Shown: piece after piece, positions 1-7,502 of the stretch
How positions within the stretch are numbered: position 1 is the stretch's first letter
Layout: every line of letters begins with the position of its first letter
Assembly (NCBI GenBank): GCA_943323675.2
Contig: CALPIR020000078.1
Span: 1 to 9,964, forward strand
DNA: 9,964 bases
Origin: Chitinophaga pinensis
GTDB lineage: Bacteria > Bacteroidota > Bacteroidia > UKL13-3
Direction of reading: 5' to 3'
Notes under the pieces: generated by a model
Database searches by the model: none
What the model was told of the DNA's origin: nothing
What the model saw: the letters and a program-made list of their open reading frames with translations, nothing else
Position numbers and translations under genes: made by a program

Positions 1-1076
1 CTAAAATCAACTCCTTTTAACTCAATTTGTGTTTGAAAATGGAAAGGTATATTAGAAGAATTGACAATTTCTGGTTGGGTATGTAAAAACTCATTTAATC
101 GCTCTTGTGAGGCAGCTGCACGCTGCACCAAAGAGGAAGTCCACCCTAGAGATGCGACAGGCCAGGTTAGCAAGTTTACGTAAATTACAAATTCTGTGAT
201 GTTACCAATGGTAATTTCACCACGCAAAACAAAAACACCCCCTAAAAATACTGTAATTAATGTACTCAGTCCTGTTAAAAATAGCATTAATGGAAAAAAT
301 GTAGCATCTACTCTAGCAAGACTCATGCTGCGCTTTTGGTATTCTATAACCTCTTTTTCAAAATCAGACCTAAAATTAGCTTCAGCTCCAAATGCTTTTA
401 TCACCCTTATACCACTGTATGTTTCTTGAGCAAAGCCCGTGAGTTTAGATAGCTGATTTTGTATGGCATCACTCCTTTTGTTTATGGTGTTATTAATCCT
501 AAAAATGGCATATGATAATATAGGTAAAGGCAACAATACAAACATGGCCAACTTAGCATGTACCGCAAACATTATTGGAATAATTACCAAAAAAGTAGCT
601 GTTAAATTAGTAAAATACATAATAGCAGGCCCAATATACATGCGCACTCTACTAACATCCTCACTGATTCGTGCCATTAAATCCCCAGTATTATTTTTAC
701 GGTAAAATGCAGGTGATAAGTTTTGATAATGATTAAAGACTTCATTTTTTAAATCAAACTCAATCAGCCTACTCATTACAATGATACTTTGACGCATTAA
801 AAACATAAAAAAACCACGGATAAGAGCAAAAACAATTATAAGTACCGCAAAAACCAATACCACCTTGGTTACTTTTAGACTAACAGCATCCTGCAAATTC
901 GTAAATTCGAAAAGTTTATAGATATTGAGGTTATCTAGCAACAAATCAATGGCTAAACTAACCGCTTTAGCTGGAAAAGCGGAGAATAAATTTGAAATGA
1001 TAACAAACAACATACCTAGTATTAACCGGTAACGATACTTGTAAAAATATTTATTAAGGTGTTTGAGCGATTTCAT
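1..1076 (-). CDS. ABC exporter half-transporter, permease-ATPase fusion (3' part outside window)
   Basis: Inner-membrane ABC exporter of the MdlB/MsbA-like type, in which one chain carries a six-helix membrane domain followed by an ATPase domain. Such proteins work as dimers and export lipids, drugs or peptides; the substrate cannot be told here. The 358 visible codons cover the whole membrane domain. Hydrophobic segments lie near residues 18-40, 72-95, 150-195 (a helix pair) and 262-315. Typical cytoplasmic-loop motifs are FYRKNNTGDLMARISEDV at 124-141 and ETYSGIRVIKAFGAE at 218-232. The last residues, IELKGVDF, are the usual first strand of the ATPase domain, so Walker A, signature and Walker B lie beyond position 1. 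Family members are usually 570-610 residues, so about 60% is present. The ATG at 1074-1076 is the only good start before an in-frame stop at 1131-1133; its leader is A-rich (ATAAAA). It is divergent from the amino acid dehydrogenase. A weak -7-like box (TATTTTTA, minus strand, 1115-1122) may drive it. Confidence 0.94.
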   Translation of the reverse strand, partial: MKSLKHLNKYFYKYRYRLILGMLFVIISNLFSAFPAKAVSLAIDLLLDNLNIYKLFEFTNLQDAVSLKVTKVVLVFAVLIIVFALIRGFFMFLMRQSIIVMSRLIEFDLKNEVFNHYQNLSPAFYRKNNTGDLMARISEDVSRVRMYIGPAIMYFTNLTATFLVIIPIMFAVHAKLAMFVLLPLPILSYAIFRINNTINKRSDAIQNQLSKLTGFAQETYSGIRVIKAFGAEANFRSDFEKEVIEYQKRSMSLARVDATFFPLMLFLTGLSTLITVFLGGVFVLRGEITIGNITEFVIYVNLLTWPVASLGWTSSLVQRAAASQERLNEFLHTQPEIVNSSNIPFHFQTQIELKGVDF

Positions 1077-1183
1077 TTTTATTGATAATGGCAAAGCAAC
1101 ACAAAAAAGTGGAGTAAAAATAGCGTCTGTTTACTTTAAATAAGCATAAGAATAACTAATCATCAGTCTGTTAGATCCTAAAT

Positions 1184-1213
1184 TATGAAAAAAGAAATTT
1201 TGGTTTAGTTTTG
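1184..1213 (+). promoter_or_regulatory. Probable Bacteroidota-type promoter of the amino acid dehydrogenase gene
   Basis: TAGTTTTG at 1206-1213 matches the Bacteroidota -7 consensus TAnnTTTG exactly. The -33 element is weak: TATG at 1184-1187, one mismatch to TTTG, with an 18-base spacer. Transcription would start around 1218-1220, giving an A-rich leader of about 27 bases before the ATG at 1246. The match is seen in the sequence; activity is inferred. Confidence 0.55.
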
Positions 1214-1245
1214 CACCTCTTTTAAACTTAAAACAAAGCCAAATT

Positions 1246-2343
1246 ATGTCAACAACCCAAACGGCTGAATCAGCTCAAATCGACATTTTTTCACAACTAC
1301 AAGCTTACAACCACGAAAAATTGGTTTTTTGCCAAGACAAGCATACTGGATTAAAAGCCATCATCGCAATACATAACACAGTGTTAGGTCCAGGTTTAGG
1401 GGGCACACGCGTTTGGAATTATGCCAATGATGCAGAAGCATTGAACGATGTTTTGCGTTTATCTAGAGGAATGACTTATAAAGCTGCTATCAGCGGTTTA
1501 AATCTAGGTGGTGCTAAGGCGGTTATTATTGGGGATGCCAAAACAATTAAAACAGAAGCCTTAATGCGCAAGTTTGGTCGTTTTGTAGAAAATTTAAATG
1601 GCAAATACATCACAGCAGAAGACGTGAATACCACCACACGTGATATGGAATATGTGAACATGGAAACTGACCACGTGGTTGGTTTGCCTGAAAGCATGGG
1701 CGGAGGAGGTGATCCTAGTCCAGTTACTGCATACGGGGTATACATGGGAATGAAAGCGGCTGTTAAACATGCTTTCGGTAACGAAAGTTTAAATGGAAAA
1801 AAAATAGCTATCCAAGGTATAGGCAAAGTAGGTGGCCACCTATTAGAGCATTTACACAAAGAAGGTGCTAAGCTTTTTATTACTGATATTAACGAAGAAA
1901 TGTTAGCCAAATACAGTAAAGAATTTGGTGCAACAGTAGTTAAAGGTGATGAAATTTATAGTATAGACACAGACGTATTTGCACCATGTGCATTAGGCGC
2001 AATATTAAATACAGAAAACATTGGCAAACTAAAAGCCAAAGTTATTGCAGGTGCTGCAAACAATCAATTAGCAGATGAGAATGTTCACGGACCAATGTTA
2101 GCTGAAAAAGGCATTGCATATGCCCCAGACTTTTTGATTAATGCAGGCGGTTTAATTAACGTATACCAAGAGCATATTGGTTACAACCGCGAAACAGCAT
2201 TCCGCAATACAGAACATATTTTTAATGTCACAAGTGATATTTTCAAAATGGCTGATGCTAAAAACATCCATACTCAAAAAGCAGCAATGGAATTAGCAGA
2301 AAAGCGTATTAATGATATGTTACACGTAGGTTCAACTTACTAA
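1246..2343 (+). CDS. Glu/Leu/Phe/Val dehydrogenase family, most like leucine dehydrogenase
   Basis: Cytoplasmic NAD-dependent amino acid dehydrogenase that reversibly deaminates a branched-chain amino acid to its 2-oxo acid and ammonium. At 365 residues it is the length of leucine dehydrogenases (about 364) and shorter than glutamate dehydrogenases (about 415-450). The N-terminal catalytic domain has GPGLGGTRVW at 48-57, MTYK with the substrate-binding lysine K79, and GLNLGGAK with the catalytic lysine K91; their 12-residue spacing is that of leucine dehydrogenase. TAEDVNTTTRDM follows at 123-134. The Rossmann NAD domain begins with GIGKVGG at 191-197, with an acidic residue at the end of the next strand (D214), and APCALGAILN is at 246-255. 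Leucine is preferred as substrate because of overall resemblance, but valine or phenylalanine specificity cannot be excluded. It has its own likely promoter upstream and a hairpin terminator 31 bases after the stop, so it is probably monocistronic. Confidence 0.94.
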   Translation: MSTTQTAESAQIDIFSQLQAYNHEKLVFCQDKHTGLKAIIAIHNTVLGPGLGGTRVWNYANDAEALNDVLRLSRGMTYKAAISGLNLGGAKAVIIGDAKTIKTEALMRKFGRFVENLNGKYITAEDVNTTTRDMEYVNMETDHVVGLPESMGGGGDPSPVTAYGVYMGMKAAVKHAFGNESLNGKKIAIQGIGKVGGHLLEHLHKEGAKLFITDINEEMLAKYSKEFGATVVKGDEIYSIDTDVFAPCALGAILNTENIGKLKAKVIAGAANNQLADENVHGPMLAEKGIAYAPDFLINAGGLINVYQEHIGYNRETAFRNTEHIFNVTSDIFKMADAKNIHTQKAAMELAEKRINDMLHVGSTY

Positions 2344-2374
2344 AAAGTAATAATTAGTAATAATTTTTCAAAGT

Positions 2375-2417
2375 AATGTCGGGTTATATTTTGTAACCCG
2401 ACATTCTTTTTTATTTT
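2375..2417 (+). terminator. Strong intrinsic terminator after the amino acid dehydrogenase
   Basis: A perfect 12-base-pair stem is formed by AATGTCGGGTTA (2375-2386) and TAACCCGACATT (2394-2405), with a 7-base loop (2387-2393). A T-rich run follows (CTTTTTTATTTTT). It begins 31 bases after the dehydrogenase stop, as expected of a factor-independent terminator. The promoter of nusB is superimposed on its loop and T-run. Confidence 0.92.
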
Positions 2418-2419
2418 TG
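2390..2419 (+). promoter_or_regulatory. Bacteroidota-type promoter of the nusB operon, overlapping the terminator
   Basis: TTTG at 2390-2393 (-33 element) and TATTTTTG at 2412-2419 (-7 element, exact TAnnTTTG) are separated by 18 bases, in the normal range for the Bacteroidota primary sigma factor. The expected transcription start is near 2424-2426, about 20 bases before the nusB ATG. The -33 element lies within the terminator loop and the -7 element in its T-run. Confidence 0.75.
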
Positions 2420-2445
2420 CACCACATTATTACAGGGTTCTTTAA

Positions 2446-3387
2446 ATGTTTAACAGAAGATTTTTGCGTATTAAGGTATTCCAGGCATTATATGCCTTTT
2501 ACCAGGATGAGCAAGCAAACCGTAGCTTACACGAAAAAAACTTAACCAAAAGTTTAGATAAAACGTATGAGTTATATGTTTACTTAATGGCCTTTCCGGC
2601 TGCTTTCCGCCATTTTGTATCGCTTGAGTTAGAAACGCAAAAAGCCAAATACATTCCTATTCAATCTTTAATCACTCCATTAGAAGCTTTATATAACAAT
2701 AAGGCAATGATTTTATTGGAAGAAAATCAATATTTAGCAGATCAAATCAAACTGCATAAATGCCATTGGAACGATAATAAAGACTTATTTAAACAACTGC
2801 TTTCACTGCTTAAAAAGAATGAAGCATTTGCTAAATATGCCACCAAAAGCGAACATACTTTTTTTGAAGACAAAAGTATCTTACTGGAAATGTATGAAGC
2901 ATTTGTTGCTGAAAGCGAAGATTACGAAAACTATTTAGAGGAAAGATATATTAATTGGGAGGACGACCAAACAATGGTTTACGCTCAATTACTAAAAACA
3001 ATTTCTTCATTAAAAGAAGATAGTATAGGTAATTTTTTAGCGGAAGAATTAGACAATGAAGATGATGAGGCATTTTTAAAAGAGCTTTTTAAACGCACCG
3101 CTAACTACGAAGAAGAGCTTACTGAATTGATTAGTGCAAAAACTCAAAATTGGGATGCCGATCGTTTGGCCGTGGTTGATTTATTGTTGATGCGCATGGC
3201 TTTATGCGAAGTATTACATTTCCCATACATACCCGTTAAAGTGAGCATTAACGAATATTTAGAGGTAGCTAAATTGTATTCAACACCTAATAGCCATGGA
3301 TTTATAAATGGTGTGTTAGATAAAATAAATCAAGAGTTGAAACAAAGTAACAAATTAAATAAATTAGGTCGCGGATTAGTAGAATAA
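2446..3387 (+). CDS. nusB: Transcription antitermination protein NusB (long Bacteroidota form)
   Basis: NusB, with NusE (ribosomal protein S10), binds boxA RNA and supports antitermination of rRNA operons. The start MFNRRFLRIKVFQALYAFYQ is the first NusB helix (family form: R..RE.alq.LY). The conserved C-terminal part occupies about residues 235-297: NWDADRLAVVDLLLMRMALCE, then IPVKVSINEYLEVAKLY at 262-278, then the glycine-containing segment HGFINGVLDKI at 284-294. Classical NusB is about 140 residues; this one is 313, with a long helical, acidic middle section (about 25-230). From memory this length is usual in Bacteroidota NusB, not a local fusion. It is the first gene of the cluster with the DUF1573 gene 6 bases downstream. 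The ATG at 2446 follows the predicted transcription start by about 20 bases, and no Shine-Dalgarno is evident. Confidence 0.93.
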   Translation: MFNRRFLRIKVFQALYAFYQDEQANRSLHEKNLTKSLDKTYELYVYLMAFPAAFRHFVSLELETQKAKYIPIQSLITPLEALYNNKAMILLEENQYLADQIKLHKCHWNDNKDLFKQLLSLLKKNEAFAKYATKSEHTFFEDKSILLEMYEAFVAESEDYENYLEERYINWEDDQTMVYAQLLKTISSLKEDSIGNFLAEELDNEDDEAFLKELFKRTANYEEELTELISAKTQNWDADRLAVVDLLLMRMALCEVLHFPYIPVKVSINEYLEVAKLYSTPNSHGFINGVLDKINQELKQSNKLNKLGRGLVE

Positions 3388-3393
3388 AACACG

Positions 3394-3843
3394 ATGAAAA
3401 AAAACATTTTAAGTACCCTTATTTTATTTACCATATTGGTAGCATGCAACAACGAAAAAGGCAATAAATTGCCAACTGATGCTATAAATATTTCGGCAAC
3501 TGCAGATAGTTCAAACCAAACAAATCAGGCAAAGCCCGCAATTACATTTGAAGATGATAAGCATAACTTTGGCATTATTAAAGATGGTGATTTTGCGGAG
3601 TATAGTTTTAAATTTAAAAATACTGGAGATGGTGATTTGTTGATTGCCAATGCAAAAGCAAGTTGTGGATGTACAGTACCAGAATATCCTAAAGGGATTA
3701 TTAAAGCTGGAGAAGAGGGGTTTATTAAAGTGAAGTTTGATAGCAAGGGTAAAGTTGGTATGTTTGAAAAAACAATCACCATAACTTGTAATACAGAATT
3801 AAGAGAAACTGTGTTAACGATAGGTGGAGAAGTAGTAAAATAA
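3394..3843 (+). CDS. DUF1573 domain lipoprotein
   Basis: Small secreted lipoprotein of 149 residues with one DUF1573 domain, a beta-sandwich related to Ig-like/ASPM-SPD-2-Hydin folds; the function of the family is not established. The signal peptide is MKKNILSTLILFTILVAC: positive start, hydrophobic core, and lipobox LVAC with the lipidated cysteine at residue 18. A Ser/Thr/Asn/Gln-rich linker (about 19-48) follows. The domain runs from about 50 to 149: ITFEDDKHNFGIIKDGD, then FKFKNTGDGDLLIANAKASC, the family hallmark CGCTVPEYP at 91-99, then IKAGEEGFIKVKFDSKGKVG. It starts 6 bases after nusB and is followed 35 bases later by yajC, so it is probably co-transcribed. The nusB-DUF1573-yajC order is, from memory, common in Bacteroidota. 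It is probably anchored to a membrane and exposed to the periplasm or surface. Confidence 0.93.
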   Translation: MKKNILSTLILFTILVACNNEKGNKLPTDAINISATADSSNQTNQAKPAITFEDDKHNFGIIKDGDFAEYSFKFKNTGDGDLLIANAKASCGCTVPEYPKGIIKAGEEGFIKVKFDSKGKVGMFEKTITITCNTELRETVLTIGGEVVK

Positions 3844-3878
3844 ATAAATAATTTTAAAACACATTAACAAAAATAACA

Positions 3879-4208
3879 ATGACAAACATTTTATTGATGA
3901 TGGGCCAACAAGCTGGTGGCGGAGGAATTGGAAGTTTTCTTCCATTAATTTTAATCATGGTGGTATTTTATTTCTTTATGATTTACCCCCAAATGAAAAA
4001 AACCAAAGCTCAGAAAAAATTTAGAGAAGCATTAGGTGAAGGAGATAAGGTAATAACCATAGGTGGTGTACACGGAAAAATTGAAAAAATGGATGAAACT
4101 ACATTTATTTTAAACAGCGAAGGTACACGCATGCGCATTGATAAGTCTTCTATCAGCATGGAAGCAAGCCAAGCATTAAACGCTCCTAAAAAGGAAGAAA
4201 AGAAATAA
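3879..4208 (+). CDS. yajC: Preprotein translocase accessory subunit YajC
   Basis: Single-span inner-membrane protein that associates with SecDF and the SecYEG translocon. It has 109 residues, normal for the family. A short glycine-rich N-terminus (GGGGIGS, 13-19) precedes the membrane helix at about 19-36. The signature follows: MIYPQMKKTKAQKKFRE (family FFliRPQ.Kr.ke), then the small cytoplasmic domain with GEGDKVITIGGVHGKI at 53-68. The tail is lysine- and glutamate-rich (KKEEKK). It is the last gene of the nusB operon: a clear intrinsic terminator begins 25 bases after its stop. In many relatives, as I recall, a YbbR-like gene and coaE follow yajC; they are absent here. No secD/secF is in view. 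Confidence 0.94.
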   Translation: MTNILLMMGQQAGGGGIGSFLPLILIMVVFYFFMIYPQMKKTKAQKKFREALGEGDKVITIGGVHGKIEKMDETTFILNSEGTRMRIDKSSISMEASQALNAPKKEEKK

Positions 4209-4232
4209 TTTAATAATTCCTTCAATATTTTT

Positions 4233-4263
4233 AAAAGCCTTCCCTTAAAAGGAAGGCTTTTTT
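4233..4263 (+). terminator. Intrinsic terminator of the nusB-DUF1573-yajC operon
   Basis: A perfect 11-base-pair stem is formed by AAAAGCCTTCC (4233-4243) and GGAAGGCTTTT (4251-4261), with a 7-base loop. The T-run at 4258-4263 overlaps the right arm. The matching A-run on the left arm means it could also work on the opposite strand, but no minus-strand gene ends here. Confidence 0.93.
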
Positions 4264-4351
4264 ATGCCATTTATTTCAATAAAAAACCTTTTATCCATAG
4301 TCGTTTTTAAATAGATTTACATTCTATTAGCTTACACCAAATTTAGTAAAC

Positions 4352-5668
4352 ATGCTCCACAAAATATTTTTAGTTACACAAAGAGAGTTTATCACCCGTG
4401 TTAGAAAAAAATCATTTATTGTAATGACTTTAGCTGCGCCATTACTTATTGTGTTATTTTATGGATTGATATTTTATTTCGCCATAAACAAAGACATTGG
4501 TGCATCTAAAAAGAAAATTTATGTAAGTGACCAAAGTGGCAATTATGTTGGCAAACTTAAAAACAGCGAAACACTGGAATTTACTTTTGGTTATGTTGCA
4601 CAAGAAAAAGAACAGCAATTTTTAACAGACGAAGATTATTATGCATTGCTGGTAATACCGAAAACATCGCCAGATAGTTTAAAAAAGGTATCGTTATACA
4701 CCAAAGATCAAGCAGGATTAAGCACAGTATTGTATCTAGAAAAACAATTAGAAAATGAAGTAAAAAACACCTTGCTAAAAAACAATGGCATTGATGCATC
4801 AACACTAAAAATAATAAACCAAACCAGCATAAATATTAGCACCATAAAAGTAACCGAGAAGGGTTTAGAAAATGGTAACGTAGGCGCAAGTACAGTTTTG
4901 GGATATATTGGTGCTATCATGATATACATGTTTATATTTATGTATGGCGTACAAATTATGCGTGGTGTTATTGAAGAAAAGTCAAATAGAATTGTAGAGG
5001 TTATTATATCATCGATCAAACCATTCGAACTAATGATGGGGAAAATAACCGGAATAGCCTTGGTTGGAATTACTCAATTTACCATTTGGATTGTATTGGT
5101 TAGTGTTTTTGGCAGCGGAGTATCAGGCGCTATCATGAGCAATATGGGTATGGGTGCTGATGCACAACAAGCGCTGGCCCAGGGCGGACAAGCAGCCTCT
5201 AACGGAGAAATTAGCGAGGTGATGGAAGCGTTAATAAACTTCAACTTTGTATATTTTATTGGTATGTTTCTGTTTTACTTTATTGGAGGCTATTTATTTT
5301 ACGGTGCTCTATTTGCAGCCATTGGATCGGCAGTGGATAATGAAACAGACACACAACAATTTATGCTACCTATAACCATGCCCCTTATATTTGCATTGGT
5401 GATTGCGCAAAGCGCCATTACTTCAGACCCAAATGGTACTTTAGCCTTTTGGCTCTCGGTTATTCCATTTACATCACCAGTGGTAATGATGGTACGCTTA
5501 CCCTTTGATGTGCCCACATGGCAGGTTATTGTTTCTATGATTAGCTTGGTTATTGGTTTTGTTTTTACCACCTGGATGGCAGGAAGAATATATAGAATAG
5601 GCATATTGATGTACGGCAAAAAACCAAGTTATAAATTGATAGCTAAATGGCTATTTAGTAAAGAGTAG
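4352..5668 (+). CDS. ABC-2 family transporter permease (NatB-like)
   Basis: Integral inner-membrane subunit of an ABC-2 exporter, 438 residues, resembling NatB-type permeases. The substrate is unknown. It starts with the usual amphipathic elbow (KIFLVTQREFITRVRKKSFI, 4-23) and a first helix at about 22-45. A large extracytoplasmic domain follows (about 48-180), then helices near 183-205, 231-254, 299-322, 336-356, 364-384 and 389-412. The cytoplasmic motif EEKSNRIVEVIISSIKP at 208-224, followed by GKITG, is typical of the family and is thought to couple to the ATPase. A loop at about 260-285 is rich in Gly, Ala, Gln and Met. The partner ATPase gene, usually next door, is not here: yajC lies upstream behind a terminator and ruvB 21 bases downstream. 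A weak -7-like box (TAGATTTA, 4312-4319) is the only promoter candidate I see. Confidence 0.92.
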   Translation: MLHKIFLVTQREFITRVRKKSFIVMTLAAPLLIVLFYGLIFYFAINKDIGASKKKIYVSDQSGNYVGKLKNSETLEFTFGYVAQEKEQQFLTDEDYYALLVIPKTSPDSLKKVSLYTKDQAGLSTVLYLEKQLENEVKNTLLKNNGIDASTLKIINQTSINISTIKVTEKGLENGNVGASTVLGYIGAIMIYMFIFMYGVQIMRGVIEEKSNRIVEVIISSIKPFELMMGKITGIALVGITQFTIWIVLVSVFGSGVSGAIMSNMGMGADAQQALAQGGQAASNGEISEVMEALINFNFVYFIGMFLFYFIGGYLFYGALFAAIGSAVDNETDTQQFMLPITMPLIFALVIAQSAITSDPNGTLAFWLSVIPFTSPVVMMVRLPFDVPTWQVIVSMISLVIGFVFTTWMAGRIYRIGILMYGKKPSYKLIAKWLFSKE

Positions 5669-5689
5669 TAAAAGCAATATATTCGCACT

Positions 5690-6715
5690 GTGCGCAACCC
5701 AAATTTAAATACGGAAGACGAAAATTTATCAGGACCTGAGCAAGAGTTTGAGCGTGTTTTGCGCCCTCAATCATTTAGCGATTTTACTGGTCAGGAGAAA
5801 ATACTTGAAAACTTAAGGGTATTTGTTCAAGCTGCTGTGCAGCGTGGCGAAGCCTTAGACCATGTATTGTTGCATGGCCCTCCGGGTTTAGGTAAAACCA
5901 CATTATCTTACATTATTGCGCAAGAATTGGGCAGCAATATAAAAACCACATCAGGACCTGTATTAGAAAAACCAGGCGATTTAGCGGGTTTACTTACCAA
6001 CCTAGAAAAGGGTGATGTACTTTTTATTGATGAAATACACCGTTTGAGTCCAGTTGTGGAAGAGTTTTTATACTCGGCCATGGAGGATTATAGAATTGAT
6101 ATCATGATTGACTCGGGTCCCAATGCCAGAAGTATTCAATTAGAAATTAATCCGTTTACTTTAATTGGAGCAACTACCCGTTCAGGGTTGCTTACCTCTC
6201 CACTTCGTGCACGTTTTGGTATCAACTCACGATTAGAGTATTATGATAGGGCTTTAATGAAAACTATTATTACCCGTTCATCTCAAATCATTAATACCCC
6301 AATACACTCCGAAGCAGCGGATGAAATTGCAAGAAGAAGCCGTGGAACACCACGTATTGGTAATGCCTTACTTCGCAGGACTCGAGATTTTGCTCAAATT
6401 AAAGGTGATGGTGTTATTACATTAGAAATTGCCAAATATGCACTTAATGCTTTAAACGTTGATTCGGAAGGATTAGACGAAATGGACAATAAGATATTGC
6501 GCACCATTATAGAAAAGTTTAAAGGCGGGCCAGTAGGTATTAGCACAATTGCAACAGCAATTGGCGAAGAAGGCGGAACAATAGAAGAGGTATACGAGCC
6601 CTATTTAATTCAAGAAGGATTTATGACACGTACACCACGCGGAAGAGAAGTAACTGAAAAAGCATACAAACATTTCGGTGCATTTCCTGGTCACGCAAAA
6701 AATTCTTTATTTTAG
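5690..6715 (+). CDS. ruvB: Holliday junction branch migration DNA helicase RuvB (GTG start)
   Basis: RuvB is the AAA+ hexameric motor that, with RuvA, drives branch migration of Holliday junctions in recombination and repair. It has 341 residues, the family length. All landmarks are intact: entry motif RPQSFSDFTGQ (25-35), Walker A GPPGLGKT (63-70), Walker B LFIDEIHRL (111-119), sensor 1 GATTRSG (160-166), arginine finger R173 in SPLRARFG, and sensor 2 RGTPRI (218-223). A C-terminal winged-helix domain carries GGPVGISTIATAIGEE (279-294) and RTPRGREVTEKAYKH (314-328). The GTG at 5690 is chosen because an in-frame stop lies at 5669-5671 and the first ATG would remove the AAA+ entry. It sits 21 bases after the permease gene, so the two are probably co-transcribed. 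Its stop codon overlaps that of convergent tonB. Confidence 0.97.
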   Translation: MRNPNLNTEDENLSGPEQEFERVLRPQSFSDFTGQEKILENLRVFVQAAVQRGEALDHVLLHGPPGLGKTTLSYIIAQELGSNIKTTSGPVLEKPGDLAGLLTNLEKGDVLFIDEIHRLSPVVEEFLYSAMEDYRIDIMIDSGPNARSIQLEINPFTLIGATTRSGLLTSPLRARFGINSRLEYYDRALMKTIITRSSQIINTPIHSEAADEIARRSRGTPRIGNALLRRTRDFAQIKGDGVITLEIAKYALNALNVDSEGLDEMDNKILRTIIEKFKGGPVGISTIATAIGEEGGTIEEVYEPYLIQEGFMTRTPRGREVTEKAYKHFGAFPGHAKNSLF

Positions 6716-7500
6716 TTTAATTGAAACGCTATAGGTAAGCGCATGCGTACAACTTTGGGTGCACCATTTTGAATGGCGGGCTTCCATCTAGGCATACTTT
6801 CTACTACCCTTAAGGCTTCTTCATCGCAGCCAAATCCAATTCCTTGTTCTACTTCAATGTTTGCCACATTACCGTTAACATCCACATCAAAAGCTACAAC
6901 TACACGTCCTGTAACTTGTGCTGATTTTGCTCTATCAGGATAAGAAATGTTGTTTTGTAAATAAACCATTAACTCACCATCTCCATTATTAAAAACAGGC
7001 ATGTTTTCTTCAATTTGAATAGCTGATGTTGATGGATTTGCAGTACTAGTTATTCTACTTGGCAACCCACTTAATGGGTTAAATCCATTGCCAAGAATTG
7101 TATTACTAAGGCTGTTTGATGAATAGGTTGCTGCAGCCATTGTATTAACTTTATTTTGAACCACTTTTTTATCGGTGATAATTTCATATGATTCGTTTGA
7201 TGAAGGGCTGCTAATTGAAGTAACAGATTGTTGAAGTGGGATATCTAGAGCAGGTATTTCAATTTCTGTTTCAACCCAATTAACAATATCATCAATGGGT
7301 TTTGATATTTTGATGGGCTTACCATGATTGGTAAGTAATCCGATAATAAATATTAATAGGAAAGTGGATAATACAATAAACACCGATCGGGTAATATTAA
7401 GATGGTACTGTTTACGAATTTGATAAGCACCATAAGCTTTGTTGCGATTTGCAAAAACAACTTCATCTAAATTGTTTGTTGCGGTTAGTAAGTGAAGCAT
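6712..7500 (-). CDS. tonB: Energy transducer TonB (Bacteroidota type)
   Basis: TonB carries proton-motive energy from the inner-membrane ExbB/ExbD complex across the periplasm to outer-membrane TonB-dependent receptors. This one has 262 residues. The cytoplasmic N-terminus has the Bacteroidota motif FANRNKAYGAYQIRK (16-30). One membrane helix spans about 39-57. A periplasmic linker (about 60-165) is rich in Ser, Asn, Thr and Ile and lacks the Pro-Lys/Pro-Glu repeats of enterobacterial TonB. The C-terminal domain (about 175-262) holds YPDRAKSAQVTGRVVVAFDV (187-206), then VDVNGNVANIEVEQGIGFGCDEEA, then PRWKPAIQNG (237-246) and the final strand VRMRLPIAF. exbB/exbD are not in the window. The hydrolase gene ends 72 bases upstream, so read-through is possible. 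An AT-rich inverted repeat lies just before the ATG. The stop overlaps ruvB's. Confidence 0.93.
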   Translation of the reverse strand: MLHLLTATNNLDEVVFANRNKAYGAYQIRKQYHLNITRSVFIVLSTFLLIFIIGLLTNHGKPIKISKPIDDIVNWVETEIEIPALDIPLQQSVTSISSPSSNESYEIITDKKVVQNKVNTMAAATYSSNSLSNTILGNGFNPLSGLPSRITSTANPSTSAIQIEENMPVFNNGDGELMVYLQNNISYPDRAKSAQVTGRVVVAFDVDVNGNVANIEVEQGIGFGCDEEALRVVESMPRWKPAIQNGAPKVVRMRLPIAFQLN

Positions 7501-7502
7501 GA

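Noticed and set aside
196..705. Two plus-strand open frames at 196-429 and 463-705
   Set aside because: They lie antisense to the ABC exporter, whose minus-strand frame is continuous and has clear family motifs. Their translations look like no family.
1476..1910. Minus-strand open frame of 144 codons inside the dehydrogenase gene
   Set aside because: It is a shadow of the conserved catalytic and NAD-binding region. The dehydrogenase is complete with all key residues and the antisense translation has no recognisable features.
4312..4319. TAGATTTA as a promoter -7 box for the permease gene
   Set aside because: The last base does not match TAnnTTTG and no TTTG or TTG lies at the expected -33 distance, so it is too weak to list as a feature.
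4581..5619. Minus-strand open frames within the ABC-2 permease gene
   Set aside because: They are antisense to a full-length, recognisable membrane protein and carry no family motif. Their hydrophobicity reflects the complementary codons.
5684..5694. Palindrome CGCAC-T-GTGCG across the ruvB GTG start
   Set aside because: Five-base arms of this kind are expected several times per 10 kb by chance, and a one-base centre cannot form a hairpin. There is no second copy to suggest an operator.
6739..6766. Palindromic CGCATGCG and GGTGCACC near the 3' end of tonB, considered as a ruvB terminator
   Set aside because: They have no loops and no T-run follows; they lie in the conserved TonB C-terminal coding sequence and are explained by it.
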